Source: Sulfuracidifex metallicus DSM 6482 = JCM 9184 (GTDB taxonomy: Archaea; Thermoproteota; Thermoprotei_A; Sulfolobales; Sulfolobaceae). From it: a DNA stretch of 64,000 nt. The notes under the pieces were generated by a model, which was not told the DNA's origin, searched no databases, and saw only the letters and a list, made by a program, of their open reading frames with translations. Within the stretch, counting starts at the first letter, position 1, and every line of letters begins with the position of its first letter. Where the stretch lies: NCBI GenBank assembly GCA_032834875.1, contig CP135238.1, positions 1,618,011 through 1,682,010 of the forward strand, in the 5' to 3' direction. The translations under genes were made by a program, and so were the position numbers. Shown here one piece after another: positions 46,085 to 55,057 of this stretch.

Positions 46085-47047
46085 TTAATTTTCAGCATTG
46101 TTTAAATACTTTTCCAAGATGGCTATTGAATATTCGTATCTAAAGGAAGTGTCATGGTGACCTCCCTCGAATTCTTCGTATATGTGAGGTACGCCTCCTT
46201 TAGTTAGTAGCGAATGAAGTATCCTGCTTCCATATTGGATGTTATACTCATCTCTTCTTCCCACGTCTATAAATATTACACTTTTCTTGTTCAATTCATT
46301 GAAGTGGTTTTTGACGACCCTTGCGGGATCTTTTTCTAACCACCTTTTCCATACATCCTCTCTAATTTCTCCTGTATCCAAATCGAAGGGAAGATCAACA
46401 TCAATACCATTAGGAGAGTAGAACGCGGCCATTGCCAGTATATTGAGGGTAGTAAGTTCGTCCTTTCTTTTTTTACTCTCTCTATTCCAGAAATTTTGGA
46501 GCCATTCCCTCCAAGAGGAAAACTTCCTCAACCTATCTATTGCTGTAGGGAAATCTGGAATGTAAATATACTCAAAGTAAGCATCGCCTGAGTGATCCGC
46601 TATGGCTTTAACTTCATTATGTCTCATACCAATCATCAGGGATCCGTATCCTCCTGAAGATTTTCCCATTAGAGCAACTTTATCAGTGTTATATTTCTCC
46701 GAAAAATACTTTATAATTTCAATTATAAAATCTTCATAGTTACCTACAGCTGAGGAGTTAAGGAATTGATTTCCTCCCATTTTAGTGAAAGTGTCAGGGA
46801 GAACCATGATCACGCCATTAGTTTTACCCTCGGAAATCATCCTTTCAAGTCTGGTTTTCATGTTCTCCGAGAAAGGATCGTAATTCAACATAGCTATTGA
46901 AGAGCTTAGAAACCCGCTCAGGTAAACAATCAATGGTTTTCCTTCAGGGTTGTTAGGCTCTAGTACAGCAATCTTCCTCCTATATAGGTCTCCTAAAGGG
47001 TTATCCTTAAGAGCCTCACTTTCGAAGTCTGTGAAATTTAGTCTCAT
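46085..47047 (-). CDS. alpha/beta-hydrolase esterase (EstD/FrmB-like)
   Basis: A 320-residue esterase. Nucleophile S130 in GKSSGGYGSLM, acid in FIDVGRRDEYN and base His in EGGHHDTSF. It resembles the esterase D/putative esterase family rather than lipases. Substrates could be short acyl esters or S-formylglutathione-like thioesters. First gene of a pair with the Walker-A-less ATPase (5 bp gap). Confidence 0.85.
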   Translation of the reverse strand: MRLNFTDFESEALKDNPLGDLYRRKIAVLEPNNPEGKPLIVYLSGFLSSSIAMLNYDPFSENMKTRLERMISEGKTNGVIMVLPDTFTKMGGNQFLNSSAVGNYEDFIIEIIKYFSEKYNTDKVALMGKSSGGYGSLMIGMRHNEVKAIADHSGDAYFEYIYIPDFPTAIDRLRKFSSWREWLQNFWNRESKKRKDELTTLNILAMAAFYSPNGIDVDLPFDLDTGEIREDVWKRWLEKDPARVVKNHFNELNKKSVIFIDVGRRDEYNIQYGSRILHSLLTKGGVPHIYEEFEGGHHDTSFRYEYSIAILEKYLNNAEN

Positions 47048-47282
47048 GTCATGGATTAGCTCCTTGTTTTAAATAGAGTTTATCCTTAGAAATCGGCTCA
47101 TTAAGGAAATTCTTGTATAAGATTCTATGATTATAATGAAACAGAAACTAGAAAGCTTTACGCGGATACATTTTGCTAGTTATAATTAAAAATGATTCTA
47201 TATTCAATTTTTAATGTATTACAAAAAGTTTATTAAATGTTAAGATTGAAATTCGGGGAAGATACCTTTCTGATCATTCCAA

Positions 47283-47291
47283 TTTTTAAAT
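47283..47291 (+). promoter_or_regulatory. TATA box for the ACT-domain gene
   Basis: TTTTTAAAT, centred about 27 bases before ATG 47315, supports that start over the in-frame ATG at 47237. Confidence 0.45.
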
Positions 47292-47314
47292 GTGAAATTG
47301 ATATTCCCATAAAT

Positions 47315-47587
47315 ATGGAACTTGCAGTAGTCGTGGTAGTAGGATCAGACAAGCCTGGAATAGTAGCTGGTATATCCACTGAACTGGCAAGGAACAATGT
47401 AAACATAGTGGATATATCTCAAACCGTACTAAGGGGAGTTTTTTCCATGATCATGATTGTTGACATATCAAACTCCTCTTTGAAGATAGGCGAGCTTAGG
47501 GAGTCATTAAAGAACAAGGGAAAGGAGCTCAAAGTTGACGTTCTACTTTACCACATAGACGTATTTAGATACATGGAAAGGGTGTGA
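47315..47587 (+). CDS. ACT-domain protein, UPF0237 family
   Basis: About 90 residues forming one ACT domain: VVGSDKPGIVAGISTELARNNVNI (seen as GSDKPGIVAGIS and NNVNIVDISQT), the amino-acid-binding pattern of GcvR-like UPF0237 proteins. Probably senses an amino acid or ligand. It overlaps the UPF0210 gene by 4 bp; the same two-gene pair is conserved in many bacteria and archaea. Start chosen by TATA and family length. Confidence 0.9.
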   Translation: MELAVVVVVGSDKPGIVAGISTELARNNVNIVDISQTVLRGVFSMIMIVDISNSSLKIGELRESLKNKGKELKVDVLLYHIDVFRYMERV

Positions 47588-48924
47588 CCATGTTCTCTCC
47601 CGACGAAATAACTGAAGTAATAAAGATGCTTAACGAGGAAGATCTAGACATCAGGTCAGTCACGCTTAGTATAAACACGATGGATTCAATTGATTCAAGA
47701 GAAGAGAACGTTATCTCAAAGCTTCTCTCTAAGATTGAGAAAATAAGACGTTTCTCTGACGCGGTTGATGAAGTAAAGGAGAAGTATGGAATTAGTATAG
47801 TAACTAAAAGGGTTTCGGTGTCCCCAATTCAATTCATGTTGGAACCAATGCCACAAGCTGACTTCTCAGTGAGGCTAGCTAAGACCTTGGAGGATATGGC
47901 AGAAAAGGGAAGGATAGACTACATTGGAGGTTTTTCAGCTTTCGCCGACAGAGGAACTTCCAGGAGTTCGGAGGTTTATCTCTCTTCGCTGTCCTCAGCA
48001 ATGAACTCCACGACTAGAGTTGCTGGAGTTCTTTCTGCAGGATCTACATTTAGCGGGATCAATTTAGACTCTGTTAGGAAGTTTGTTTCTCAGATATTTC
48101 AAATGGAACCTCATGCATCATCCAGAACCGCTGTTATGGTGAACCTCCCTCCAGACTCTCCCTTTGTGCCTTCGTCTACCCACGGACTGGGAATGCCTGA
48201 CGCGCAAATTAATGTAGCAGTTAGCGGTCCAGGTGTTATAGAGTCAGCTATACGCAAAAGTTCAGTTAACGACATAAGAGAATTACATAACCTAATCAAG
48301 AGGTACTCTTTTAAGGTAACAAGACTCGGAGAGTTAGTCGGCAGGGAAGTGTCTAACCTTCTAGGGGTTCCATTTGGAGCAGTAGACCTTTCTCTTGCAC
48401 CTTCTCCTAAAACCATGGACAGTGTTGCGAGAGTTATAGAGTCCATGGGAGTAGAAAAGGTAGGAGGTTTCGGATCTCTAACTGCATTAGCAATCCTCTT
48501 GGACGCTGTAAAGAAAGGAGGTGCAATGGCAACGTCATCGGTAGGTGGTCTAAGCGGAGCCTTCATACCGGTGAGCGAAGACTCAGGAATGACCGAAGCA
48601 GCACTCTCTGGTTCACTCACGTTTGAAACCTTGATTATGATGTCCGCTGTCTGTAATACCGGAATAGACATGGTTGGAGTGAGCAAGGAATCCGATAAGT
48701 CAGAGGTTACTTCGCTCATACTGGATGAGCTCTCATTGGGTCTATCATTAAACAAATCTCTTGGCGTTAGGTTAGTTCCCATAGACGGTAAACCAGGAAG
48801 CATAGTGGACTTAGGCGGACTCTTGGGAAAGGTTGTCATAATGCCGCTTAAGGGGATAAAGAGTCAGATATCTAACATGAACGGCTTCATTCCAAACTTC
48901 TTAAAGAGGCTAGAATTTGGCTGA
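47584..48924 (+). CDS. UPF0210 / DUF711 family protein
   Basis: A 446-residue protein of the PFL-like DUF711 family: LDIRSVTLSINTMDS, RIDYIGGFSAFADRGTS, GMPDAQINVAVSGPGV and AVDLSLAPSP are characteristic. Structures show a glycyl-radical-like barrel without the glycyl radical; activity is unknown. Coupled to the UPF0237 ACT protein, which may regulate it. Start GTG 47584 or ATG 47590. Confidence 0.9.
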   Translation: MTMFSPDEITEVIKMLNEEDLDIRSVTLSINTMDSIDSREENVISKLLSKIEKIRRFSDAVDEVKEKYGISIVTKRVSVSPIQFMLEPMPQADFSVRLAKTLEDMAEKGRIDYIGGFSAFADRGTSRSSEVYLSSLSSAMNSTTRVAGVLSAGSTFSGINLDSVRKFVSQIFQMEPHASSRTAVMVNLPPDSPFVPSSTHGLGMPDAQINVAVSGPGVIESAIRKSSVNDIRELHNLIKRYSFKVTRLGELVGREVSNLLGVPFGAVDLSLAPSPKTMDSVARVIESMGVEKVGGFGSLTALAILLDAVKKGGAMATSSVGGLSGAFIPVSEDSGMTEAALSGSLTFETLIMMSAVCNTGIDMVGVSKESDKSEVTSLILDELSLGLSLNKSLGVRLVPIDGKPGSIVDLGGLLGKVVIMPLKGIKSQISNMNGFIPNFLKRLEFG

Positions 48925-49147
48925 AAAAGATAGCCTAAGGTTAACTTCGTCAGATTTCAGCTAAACTCGTAACTTCTATAAAATTCTTCTATTATTCTCA
49001 CGTGAATTTGAAATAAATTTTTACTAATTGATCTTAAGTTTTAAATAAAAGTTATTGATTTTCTTTGTCCTTCTACAGCTAAATGCCAGTCAACCTATAG
49101 AATAGCTTTAAAAGAAGGTCTGAGACGGCTTATTTAAAGACCAGTTT

Positions 49148-50017
49148 ATGAACATACTAAAATATTTAGTTCCTTACATTATTTTTTCAATATTGTCATA
49201 TTATTTTGCAAAGGATGGAGTTGAACATTCTTCTCCCGTCTTATTTATGGGAATAAGATACATTATAGCTGGGCTTCCCCTTCTAATGATAGTAAAGAAG
49301 ATAGTAATAAACAAGGATACCATAATCTTGGCAATACTTACTTCAATAAGCTCGGTGCTATGGGGATATGGTCTACTATATGTGTCACCAGCTCAGTCCG
49401 CAGTTTTAAGCTATTCCATGCCAATATTTTCCCTCCCTCTGGCACTTATCCTAATTAGGGAGAGACCTCAAAAAGAAGAAATAATAGGACTGCTGGTTGC
49501 CACGTTCGGTTTAAGCATATATAGCATACCCTTGCTTAGCGGTTTCGAATTAGAAGGAAGCGAGCTTACCCTTATAAACGCTTTCTTCTGGGCTTCTTAC
49601 ACCGTTTACTATAGGAAGATGAAGGACATGGATCCTTTGATCGTAAATACTTCTCAGTTATTGTTGGGTGGAATAATGATGTTAATAGTTTCTCCCTTGT
49701 TTGGGCTAGAGATGCAATTGAACTTTGAAACGTTAACAGATCTCTTTTTCGTAAGTACTTTAGGTGGCTCAGTGACTTTCATATTGTGGAATGTGATGAT
49801 GAAATACGAGAAAGTAAACAAGGTTACAGTAGCAAGCTTTTCTATCCCAATATTTAGTACTGTACTAGACTCAATTATAACATCTGATATTCCTTCCCTT
49901 TACTCAGTTTTTGGTCTATCCCTAATGGCAGTCGGAATTGGCGTGTCTAGATTAAAGGGCGGAGTTGGTAAGGTCAAGCCCAAGAGGCAGCTAAAAATTG
50001 TTCATAAAATATGGTGA
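49148..50017 (+). CDS. EamA/DMT-family transporter
   Basis: A 289-residue protein with about ten transmembrane helices in two EamA repeats (each ends with a P-[IL]-F-S-x-x-L/V pattern: YSMPIFSLPLAL and FSIPIFSTVLDS). A short basic tail follows. EamA proteins export amino acids or metabolites. Substrate unknown. Confidence 0.85.
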   Translation: MNILKYLVPYIIFSILSYYFAKDGVEHSSPVLFMGIRYIIAGLPLLMIVKKIVINKDTIILAILTSISSVLWGYGLLYVSPAQSAVLSYSMPIFSLPLALILIRERPQKEEIIGLLVATFGLSIYSIPLLSGFELEGSELTLINAFFWASYTVYYRKMKDMDPLIVNTSQLLLGGIMMLIVSPLFGLEMQLNFETLTDLFFVSTLGGSVTFILWNVMMKYEKVNKVTVASFSIPIFSTVLDSIITSDIPSLYSVFGLSLMAVGIGVSRLKGGVGKVKPKRQLKIVHKIW

Positions 50018-50173
50018 TATGAATAAACATCTAAAAAAATCTTTTTGAGATAAGAAAACTATTTTCAAAATTACAACTGAAGTTTCTCATATATAATGTT
50101 ACATAATAAAGAATTTAACTTCTTTGAAGATAAATATAGGAAGTCTTAAATTCTACTCCTTTTCCATTTATAT

Positions 50174-51745
50174 GTGGAAAATTCCACTGCAGGACTGACG
50201 TTGGTCCTGTTCATCGCTTCTATACTAGGGCTTCTTTTAAATAGGATGAAGTTATCCCCAGTGTTGGCATATCTGCTTGCAGGGTTTTTAGGGAAGTACC
50301 TAGGTTTCTCCTATCCTACAGATCTATTTGACTTTCTGACTCTTTTAGCAACAGGACTTGTATCCTTCGAGATAGGAGCTTCTCTCGACGTAAAGAATCT
50401 TCAGTCTATTGGTAGAAGAGTCACCCTCACAGTTATTATAGAAACGTCGATAGTAATGGCTACGGTCTTCATTATCTCTAGGTTATTGGACATTTCGTTG
50501 ATACAAACAGTCATGATAGGGATAATAGGCATTGACTCAAGCACGAGCATCGTTTACAAGTTGTCCGAGAAAAGGATAGATCCTAAGGATAGATCCTTCA
50601 TGTTAGCGGTAAGCTCGTTAGAAGATGTCATGGTTTTCGTACTGTTCGCTTCACTGCTCGGACAGAGCGTAATTTACACCTTGTTCTTTTCTATGGCTTC
50701 CCTCCTTATCGGTATAGGGTTGTCAAGATATTTTATAAGGTATAATGTGTCATTGGGCAGTGAAGCCATCATCCTGTCCGCAATCTCATCTATTTTTCTA
50801 TTTAATTTAATAAGCGGTTTAGTTGGAATTCCATCTTCCCTTGGATCTTTCATTTTAGGTCTATCAGTTGCAAGTGCAGTTAGAAACGCAGAGAAGGTAG
50901 TTGATAGTTTAAAAGGAATTAGAGACTTTTCCCTCATTTTCTTCTTCATAATCGCTGGGACTTTCTTTCAATTTTCCTGGGACGCATTACCATTTCTAAT
51001 AGTGCTTATGGTAATCAAATATCTAGCTTTTAGTTTTGGGGCGTGGTTAACTGGAGACCAGTTTCTGAAGGCTTTCAGGTTAGGTCTCTATATGATATCC
51101 CTAAGCGAATTCGGTTTGATACTCTCCCTTAACGCGATTCAGTTAGGTTATTCAGTTCCTTTAGCTTACGATGTGTCTACCTTGATCATTACTGGATCTT
51201 CTACTATTTCCTCCATTTTACTGCTGTTTGAAAAGAGAATTCTAAAATGGATATACAAAATTTCCCAGATCCAGTTTATATCTCAGTTAGACTACATCAT
51301 AGCTTCTATTTCCAAGAAGGAAGTGAAGATTAAATATCCTTATTTTCTTCTAATTTTAACAAAATTTTCATTTTATAGTATAGCATTACTTTTCTCGTCC
51401 TACGTTATAGGGACGTTTCTTGAACTATTTTTACCTAATTATCTTACAATTTTAGCGAGAGCAGTGCTATTTCTCTTCACTTGGATATCTATAACACTAC
51501 TTTGGCTTTTCGTTGTAAGAAGATTAACTCAGAACATAGAATCTTCGTTGAGAGATATGGTAAGGTGGACTCTTTACGTGTTATCAACTTTGCTTTCAAT
51601 AGATTGGATGGTAAGCGGTGTCGACGTTTACTCACTCCCTATACCTGGAACATATCTGTTACTATTTTTCCTCGTGTTTATAGCAATATTTTCAATCATA
51701 TTCAGGAAAAGAGTAGAAGGTTTGATAGAAAATAGGATCAGATAA
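50174..51745 (+). CDS. CPA2-type cation/proton antiporter
   Basis: A 523-residue membrane protein of the Kef/CPA2 group with about 12 helices plus a C-terminal membrane extension. FEIGASLDVKNL, IGIDSSTSIVYKLSEKR and the acidic pair in SSLEDVMVFVL (typically ED/DD, ion binding) are visible. It exchanges Na+ or K+ for protons, useful for pH homeostasis in an acidophile. The last 150 residues, with four more hydrophobic stretches, are not a usual RCK domain. Translation begins at GTG 50174 (MENSTAGL). Confidence 0.85.
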   Translation: MENSTAGLTLVLFIASILGLLLNRMKLSPVLAYLLAGFLGKYLGFSYPTDLFDFLTLLATGLVSFEIGASLDVKNLQSIGRRVTLTVIIETSIVMATVFIISRLLDISLIQTVMIGIIGIDSSTSIVYKLSEKRIDPKDRSFMLAVSSLEDVMVFVLFASLLGQSVIYTLFFSMASLLIGIGLSRYFIRYNVSLGSEAIILSAISSIFLFNLISGLVGIPSSLGSFILGLSVASAVRNAEKVVDSLKGIRDFSLIFFFIIAGTFFQFSWDALPFLIVLMVIKYLAFSFGAWLTGDQFLKAFRLGLYMISLSEFGLILSLNAIQLGYSVPLAYDVSTLIITGSSTISSILLLFEKRILKWIYKISQIQFISQLDYIIASISKKEVKIKYPYFLLILTKFSFYSIALLFSSYVIGTFLELFLPNYLTILARAVLFLFTWISITLLWLFVVRRLTQNIESSLRDMVRWTLYVLSTLLSIDWMVSGVDVYSLPIPGTYLLLFFLVFIAIFSIIFRKRVEGLIENRIR

Positions 51746-51800
51746 CAGATACCTTATAAGTACCTTATAAGAATTTTTAAAAACTGCTAGTGGAATAGAA

Positions 51801-51828
51801 TGACCTTTAGAGGGCATCGAAAAGGTCA
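51801..51828 (+). terminator. 8-bp hairpin followed by T tract
   Basis: TGACCTTT at 51801-51808 pairs perfectly with AAAGGTCA at 51821-51828, then ATTTTTAAG. It lies 55 bases after the antiporter stop. Probable transcript end or a processed RNA structure. A tandem TACCTTATAAG pair lies at about 51750-51771. Confidence 0.4.
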
Positions 51829-51933
51829 ATTTTTAAGATTATGGTGTTTTTAGAGGTAAGTAAAAAGATCTAAATAGACTCTGAAGCCTAGTAGTTATAA
51901 ATATTAAGAAGATCTACCTATTAGTAATTATAT

Positions 51934-52155
51934 ATGGTTTATAGGCAATGTATAAGGGGCAGTGGACAGCTTTGTGAGCTAGAAGTTCAAGTTAGCGATG
52001 ATAATGAAGTTTACGTGATAAAGAACGGGATAATCAAAAGAGTGAAGAGTTATAGTGACATAATGTCTTATATATCAACTTTGACGCCAGCTTTCAGGGC
52101 GATAGTAATAGGTAAACTTGAGGAAGGAGATAAGTTGTATACTGACCTTGTTTAA
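51934..52155 (+). CDS. small protein, unknown
   Basis: A 73-residue protein (MVYRQCIRGSGQLCELEVQV...) with two cysteines, beta-strand-rich start and helix IMSYISTLTPAFRAIVIG. No family recognised. A TATAAATATT tract about 25 bases before the ATG supports it. Its 3' end overlaps an opposing small frame. Confidence 0.5.
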   Translation: MVYRQCIRGSGQLCELEVQVSDDNEVYVIKNGIIKRVKSYSDIMSYISTLTPAFRAIVIGKLEEGDKLYTDLV

Positions 52156-52287
52156 TTTGAAATAACTTTTTTCCCTTATGATTAAACCTATATCTTTTAC
52201 AAACTTAAAGTGCGTATTTCCTATCCTTTCTCTCAACTGTGTCTTTGATAGACTTTCGTTAAACTTCATATCGTTAAGTAATTCCAT
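52075..52287 (-). CDS. possible small winged-helix fragment
   Basis: A 70-residue frame whose first 45 residues resemble an HTH_45 winged helix (MELLNDMKFNESLSKTQL, then HFKFVKDIGLIIREKSYFKL). It overlaps the upstream wHTH gene by 14 bp and the opposing 51934 gene by 81 bp; the last 25 residues look like read-through. It may be a truncated regulator. Confidence 0.3.
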   Translation of the reverse strand: MELLNDMKFNESLSKTQLRERIGNTHFKFVKDIGLIIREKSYFKLNKVSIQLISFLKFTYYYRPESWRQS

Positions 52288-52603
52288 TAACTCCTTGACT
52301 CTTCTGTGAATTACTGATCTCCAAATACTGTTTTACCTCCTCTTCTATAAAATTAATGCTCTGAGATATTTCGTATAGTTTTTTTATTTTTATTGCTAGC
52401 TTTTTGTCTTTCTCTGTAAGTTCGAAATAACCATTTTCTTTCTTTTTTACAATATTTTTTTCTATTAATTCTTCTATATGTTTATCGAAAATAATTGAAT
52501 TTATTCCCAAAGATTTAATTATTATAGATCTATTTTCTTGGCCTTCATATATTGCCAAAATAATTTCCATATCGAGGCACATAGAGCTTCTTCTAATTGT
52601 CAT
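52274..52603 (-). CDS. winged-helix protein
   Basis: A 109-residue protein with a wHTH: MEIILAIYEGQENRSIIIKSLGINSII, IEELIEKNIVKKKENGYFELTEKDKKLAIKIKKL (seen in parts as EELIEKNIVKKKENGYFEL), then a C-terminal helix. Similar architecture to HTH_45/Sso10a proteins. Likely a DNA-binding regulator of local genes; target unknown. A start at M8 is possible. Confidence 0.6.
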   Translation of the reverse strand: MTIRRSSMCLDMEIILAIYEGQENRSIIIKSLGINSIIFDKHIEELIEKNIVKKKENGYFELTEKDKKLAIKIKKLYEISQSINFIEEEVKQYLEISNSQKSQGVNGIT

Positions 52604-52776
52604 TAAATCTCTCTATTAAAATAAAATACTTATAATCAATACTATATGGATAGTAGCCATAACTGGCGATACGTTATAATTTTAAATATACATATGATAT
52701 CGAGAAAAAAGTTTTTATTAGACCAACTCCTAGATATAGGTTTTATAGTGAAAAATGTATTAAAATAAAAGAAGAT

Positions 52777-53975
52777 TCATAGAGTCTTGCCCATTGAATA
52801 CAGAATAGTGAGTAGATAGTCCCTAAGTTCTCTCGTAATGAGAAAGTTTTGTCTTACATGTTCCTTAGCTCTCGCGCCTAGAACATTACCATATTCCTTG
52901 TTCTTTAACAGGAAAGTCATGTAATGGGAAGCTCCTTCCACACTGTCAACAAGGTATCCCGTGATTCCGTGTATTACTTGCAGCGGTATGCCACCAGTGT
53001 TTCCACCTATTACTGGTCTCTGTTTCCACATTGCCTCACTAACGGTTAGACCAAAGCCTTCCTTTATTGACTTCTGCATTACCACTGCTGAAGCCCTCTG
53101 AAATGCGTTAATTTCTAGATCGCTACCTGCAGGTAACATTAGTAAGTGTATGTCCTTTTCATCTCCAACTTCCTTTACTACCTCCTTGTATACTATCTCT
53201 CCTTCAGGGTCGTCCGATGCGGGGCTTCCTACGTAAACAAGTTGAGAGTCAACATGAGCTCTGGTCAATTTAAATGCCCTTATCACGCCAATTGGATCCT
53301 TGGCACGATCGAACCTGGATACTTGAGTTATTATAGGTTTATTCTCATCTATTTCATATTTTCTCAGTACTCTCCTTACTGTAACGTCATGGATGAATCC
53401 GTTCTTTATCGAGAGAGGATCTATTGAGGGAGGTATTACGAACTGTGGAATATCTAGATCGTCCCTACCAAAAGAAGGAACTGAAACTATCATACTTTTG
53501 TACTGAGATACGTAATGGCTCAAGAACTTCCAAACCGGAGGAAATGGATTTGAAATATCTATATGGCATCTCCATATCCAAGTGTTGTTCTTCTTGTACT
53601 TCACAAGACCTGCAGGTTGAGGGTCATGTATGAACATTACGTCATAATCCAGTGGTACTTCAGTGGAGTTTATCTCTTGCCACTTATCATAGATCTTGAA
53701 CTGTTCATCGTTAAGGCTACCCGTACCGTTTTGTAAAGAGTTATGAAAAGATTTAGTAACATTAAAGAATTCGGAATCCCCCTAATGATCTTCCAGTCGA
53801 CGTTTATCCCTAGATCCTTCATAAGGGGAACCATTCTATTTAAGATTTCGGCAACTCCTCCTCCTGCCTTAGTTGAGTTCACATGGAGTACTGAGACTCC
53901 CTTTAGCTTCTCCGCAATCTTTACAATGCCGTCTATTTCTTGCTCTCCTACTACAGAAGCGTATTTTTCTATCAT
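52777..53975 (-). pseudogene. treT: trehalose glycosyltransferring synthase (TreT), single-base frameshift
   Basis: Two frames form one TreT-type GT4 enzyme of about 399 residues. The N-terminal part (start 53975: IEKYASVVGEQEIDGI, VNSTKAGGGVAEILNRMVPL, GINVDWKIIRG) leaves frame at a G5 run near 53776-53780. The other frame resumes as DSEFFNVTKSFHNSLQNG and runs into MFIHDPQPAGLV, SRFDRAKDPIGVI, EGFGLTVSEAMWKQRPVI to 52777. One extra G restores the gene. TreT makes trehalose from NDP-glucose and glucose. Overlaps the DUF5752 gene by 4 bp. Confidence 0.85.
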
Positions 53976-54625
53976 AATAGCTCACCCTCCAAGGTTTGTA
54001 TTATGTCATCCCTTAACCTCTCTTCATCGGTGTAAGTTTGAGGATCGATTATTGACAACTTAGACGCAACGTCGGTAAGACCGAAGTTTTCCTCTAGCCA
54101 TGCTGAGAAGTCGTTCTTTTTTGACATTCCAAGTATTCTTTTTGAAACGAAATGCCAAACTATGGCCCTAGGATCTATGGTAGCTATTGTATCAAGGAAC
54201 TCAGCTAAAGTAGAAGCCCTCCTTCCGGTGTCGTACACTATTGGATAACAAGATACGAAGACAAATGGTCTTAAGCCTTCCCTTACAGATTTATACGAGT
54301 TTATGATCTCTATGAGCTCCTTTCTTACGTCTTCTGCGTCTCGCGGTTCAGCTCCTGGGATATCAGCTATTTTTTCTGCAAGCTCCCTTAATCCAAGCGA
54401 CTGGTCTATCCATACTGCAAAGTCATTAGGTAAGTCCTCCGCAACCAGATGGGACGTAAATATTGGATGAAATATATGATAGAAAATGGAGTACTTGTCA
54501 GCCTTCTCGATAGCACCTGCCAATTGAACCAAGTTGCTTGCCTTCAACTTAGAATATATTTTAGGGTAATAGGCCCCCTGAAAAACGAAAGGGATACCTT
54601 TCCCACTACTGTAAAGATCTATCAT
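53972..54625 (-). CDS. DUF5752-like protein, TreT partner
   Basis: A 217-residue soluble protein with a duplicated pattern: NDFAVWIDQSLGLRELAEKIADI in the first half and NDFSAWLEENFGLTDVASKLSII in the second (quoted in part). Contains FYHIFHPIFTSHLV with histidines. It resembles DUF5752 proteins found beside glycosyltransferases and trehalose genes. It overlaps the TreT start by 4 bp, so it likely works with or controls TreT. Confidence 0.65.
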   Translation of the reverse strand: MIDLYSSGKGIPFVFQGAYYPKIYSKLKASNLVQLAGAIEKADKYSIFYHIFHPIFTSHLVAEDLPNDFAVWIDQSLGLRELAEKIADIPGAEPRDAEDVRKELIEIINSYKSVREGLRPFVFVSCYPIVYDTGRRASTLAEFLDTIATIDPRAIVWHFVSKRILGMSKKNDFSAWLEENFGLTDVASKLSIIDPQTYTDEERLRDDIIQTLEGELL

Positions 54626-54664
54626 CTCCTATTAATTTCGCTTCCTAACCTTTTAAATATAGGT

Positions 54665-55057
54665 CTACCACGCGGAAGAGTCCAACGTAATCGAGTTTAA
54701 AGCCCACGCAGCTTCACGCATCGATATAACACCAATTACCTTACCTTGGTTGTCCACGACAACCAAGTGCCTTATTCCCTCATTATTCATCAACAAAATT
54801 GCTTCAGACACGTCCTTATCAGCTTGAATTGTAACGACTCCTTGAGTCATGACCGTCGATACTTTCTCATCTAGTCCAACCCCATCTGCAACGGCTCTTA
54901 TTACGTCCCTTTCAGTGAAGAAACCTACGGGGTTCCCTCCATCCTCAACTAGCAATGAACCTACTCCCTCCTTTTTCATTATGATGCAAGCTTCCCTTAT
55001 GGAGGAATCGGGGGTAACCTTAACAGGTTTTCTTTTTATAAGTTCTCCCACATCCAT
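54665..55057 (-). CDS. CBS-domain protein
   Basis: A 130-residue protein made of two CBS motifs: VTPDSSIREACIIMKKEGVGSLLVEDGG with GFFTERDVIRAV, and ADKDVSEAILLMNNEGIRHLVVVDNQG with GVISMREAAW (quoted in parts). CBS pairs bind adenine nucleotides and regulate partners. Forty bases upstream of the TreT operon on the same strand. Confidence 0.9.
   Translation of the reverse strand: MDVGELIKRKPVKVTPDSSIREACIIMKKEGVGSLLVEDGGNPVGFFTERDVIRAVADGVGLDEKVSTVMTQGVVTIQADKDVSEAILLMNNEGIRHLVVVDNQGKVIGVISMREAAWALNSITLDSSAW

Noticed and set aside
47237-47314. Extended N-terminus of the ACT-domain protein
   Set aside because: The ACT fold begins at ATG 47315 and a TATA box sits at leaderless distance; the upstream part looks noncoding.
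48111-48839. Long open frame of 242 codons on the minus strand inside the UPF0210 gene
   Set aside because: Low-complexity Ser/Pro/Thr translation typical of an antisense shadow; the sense frame is a complete known family.
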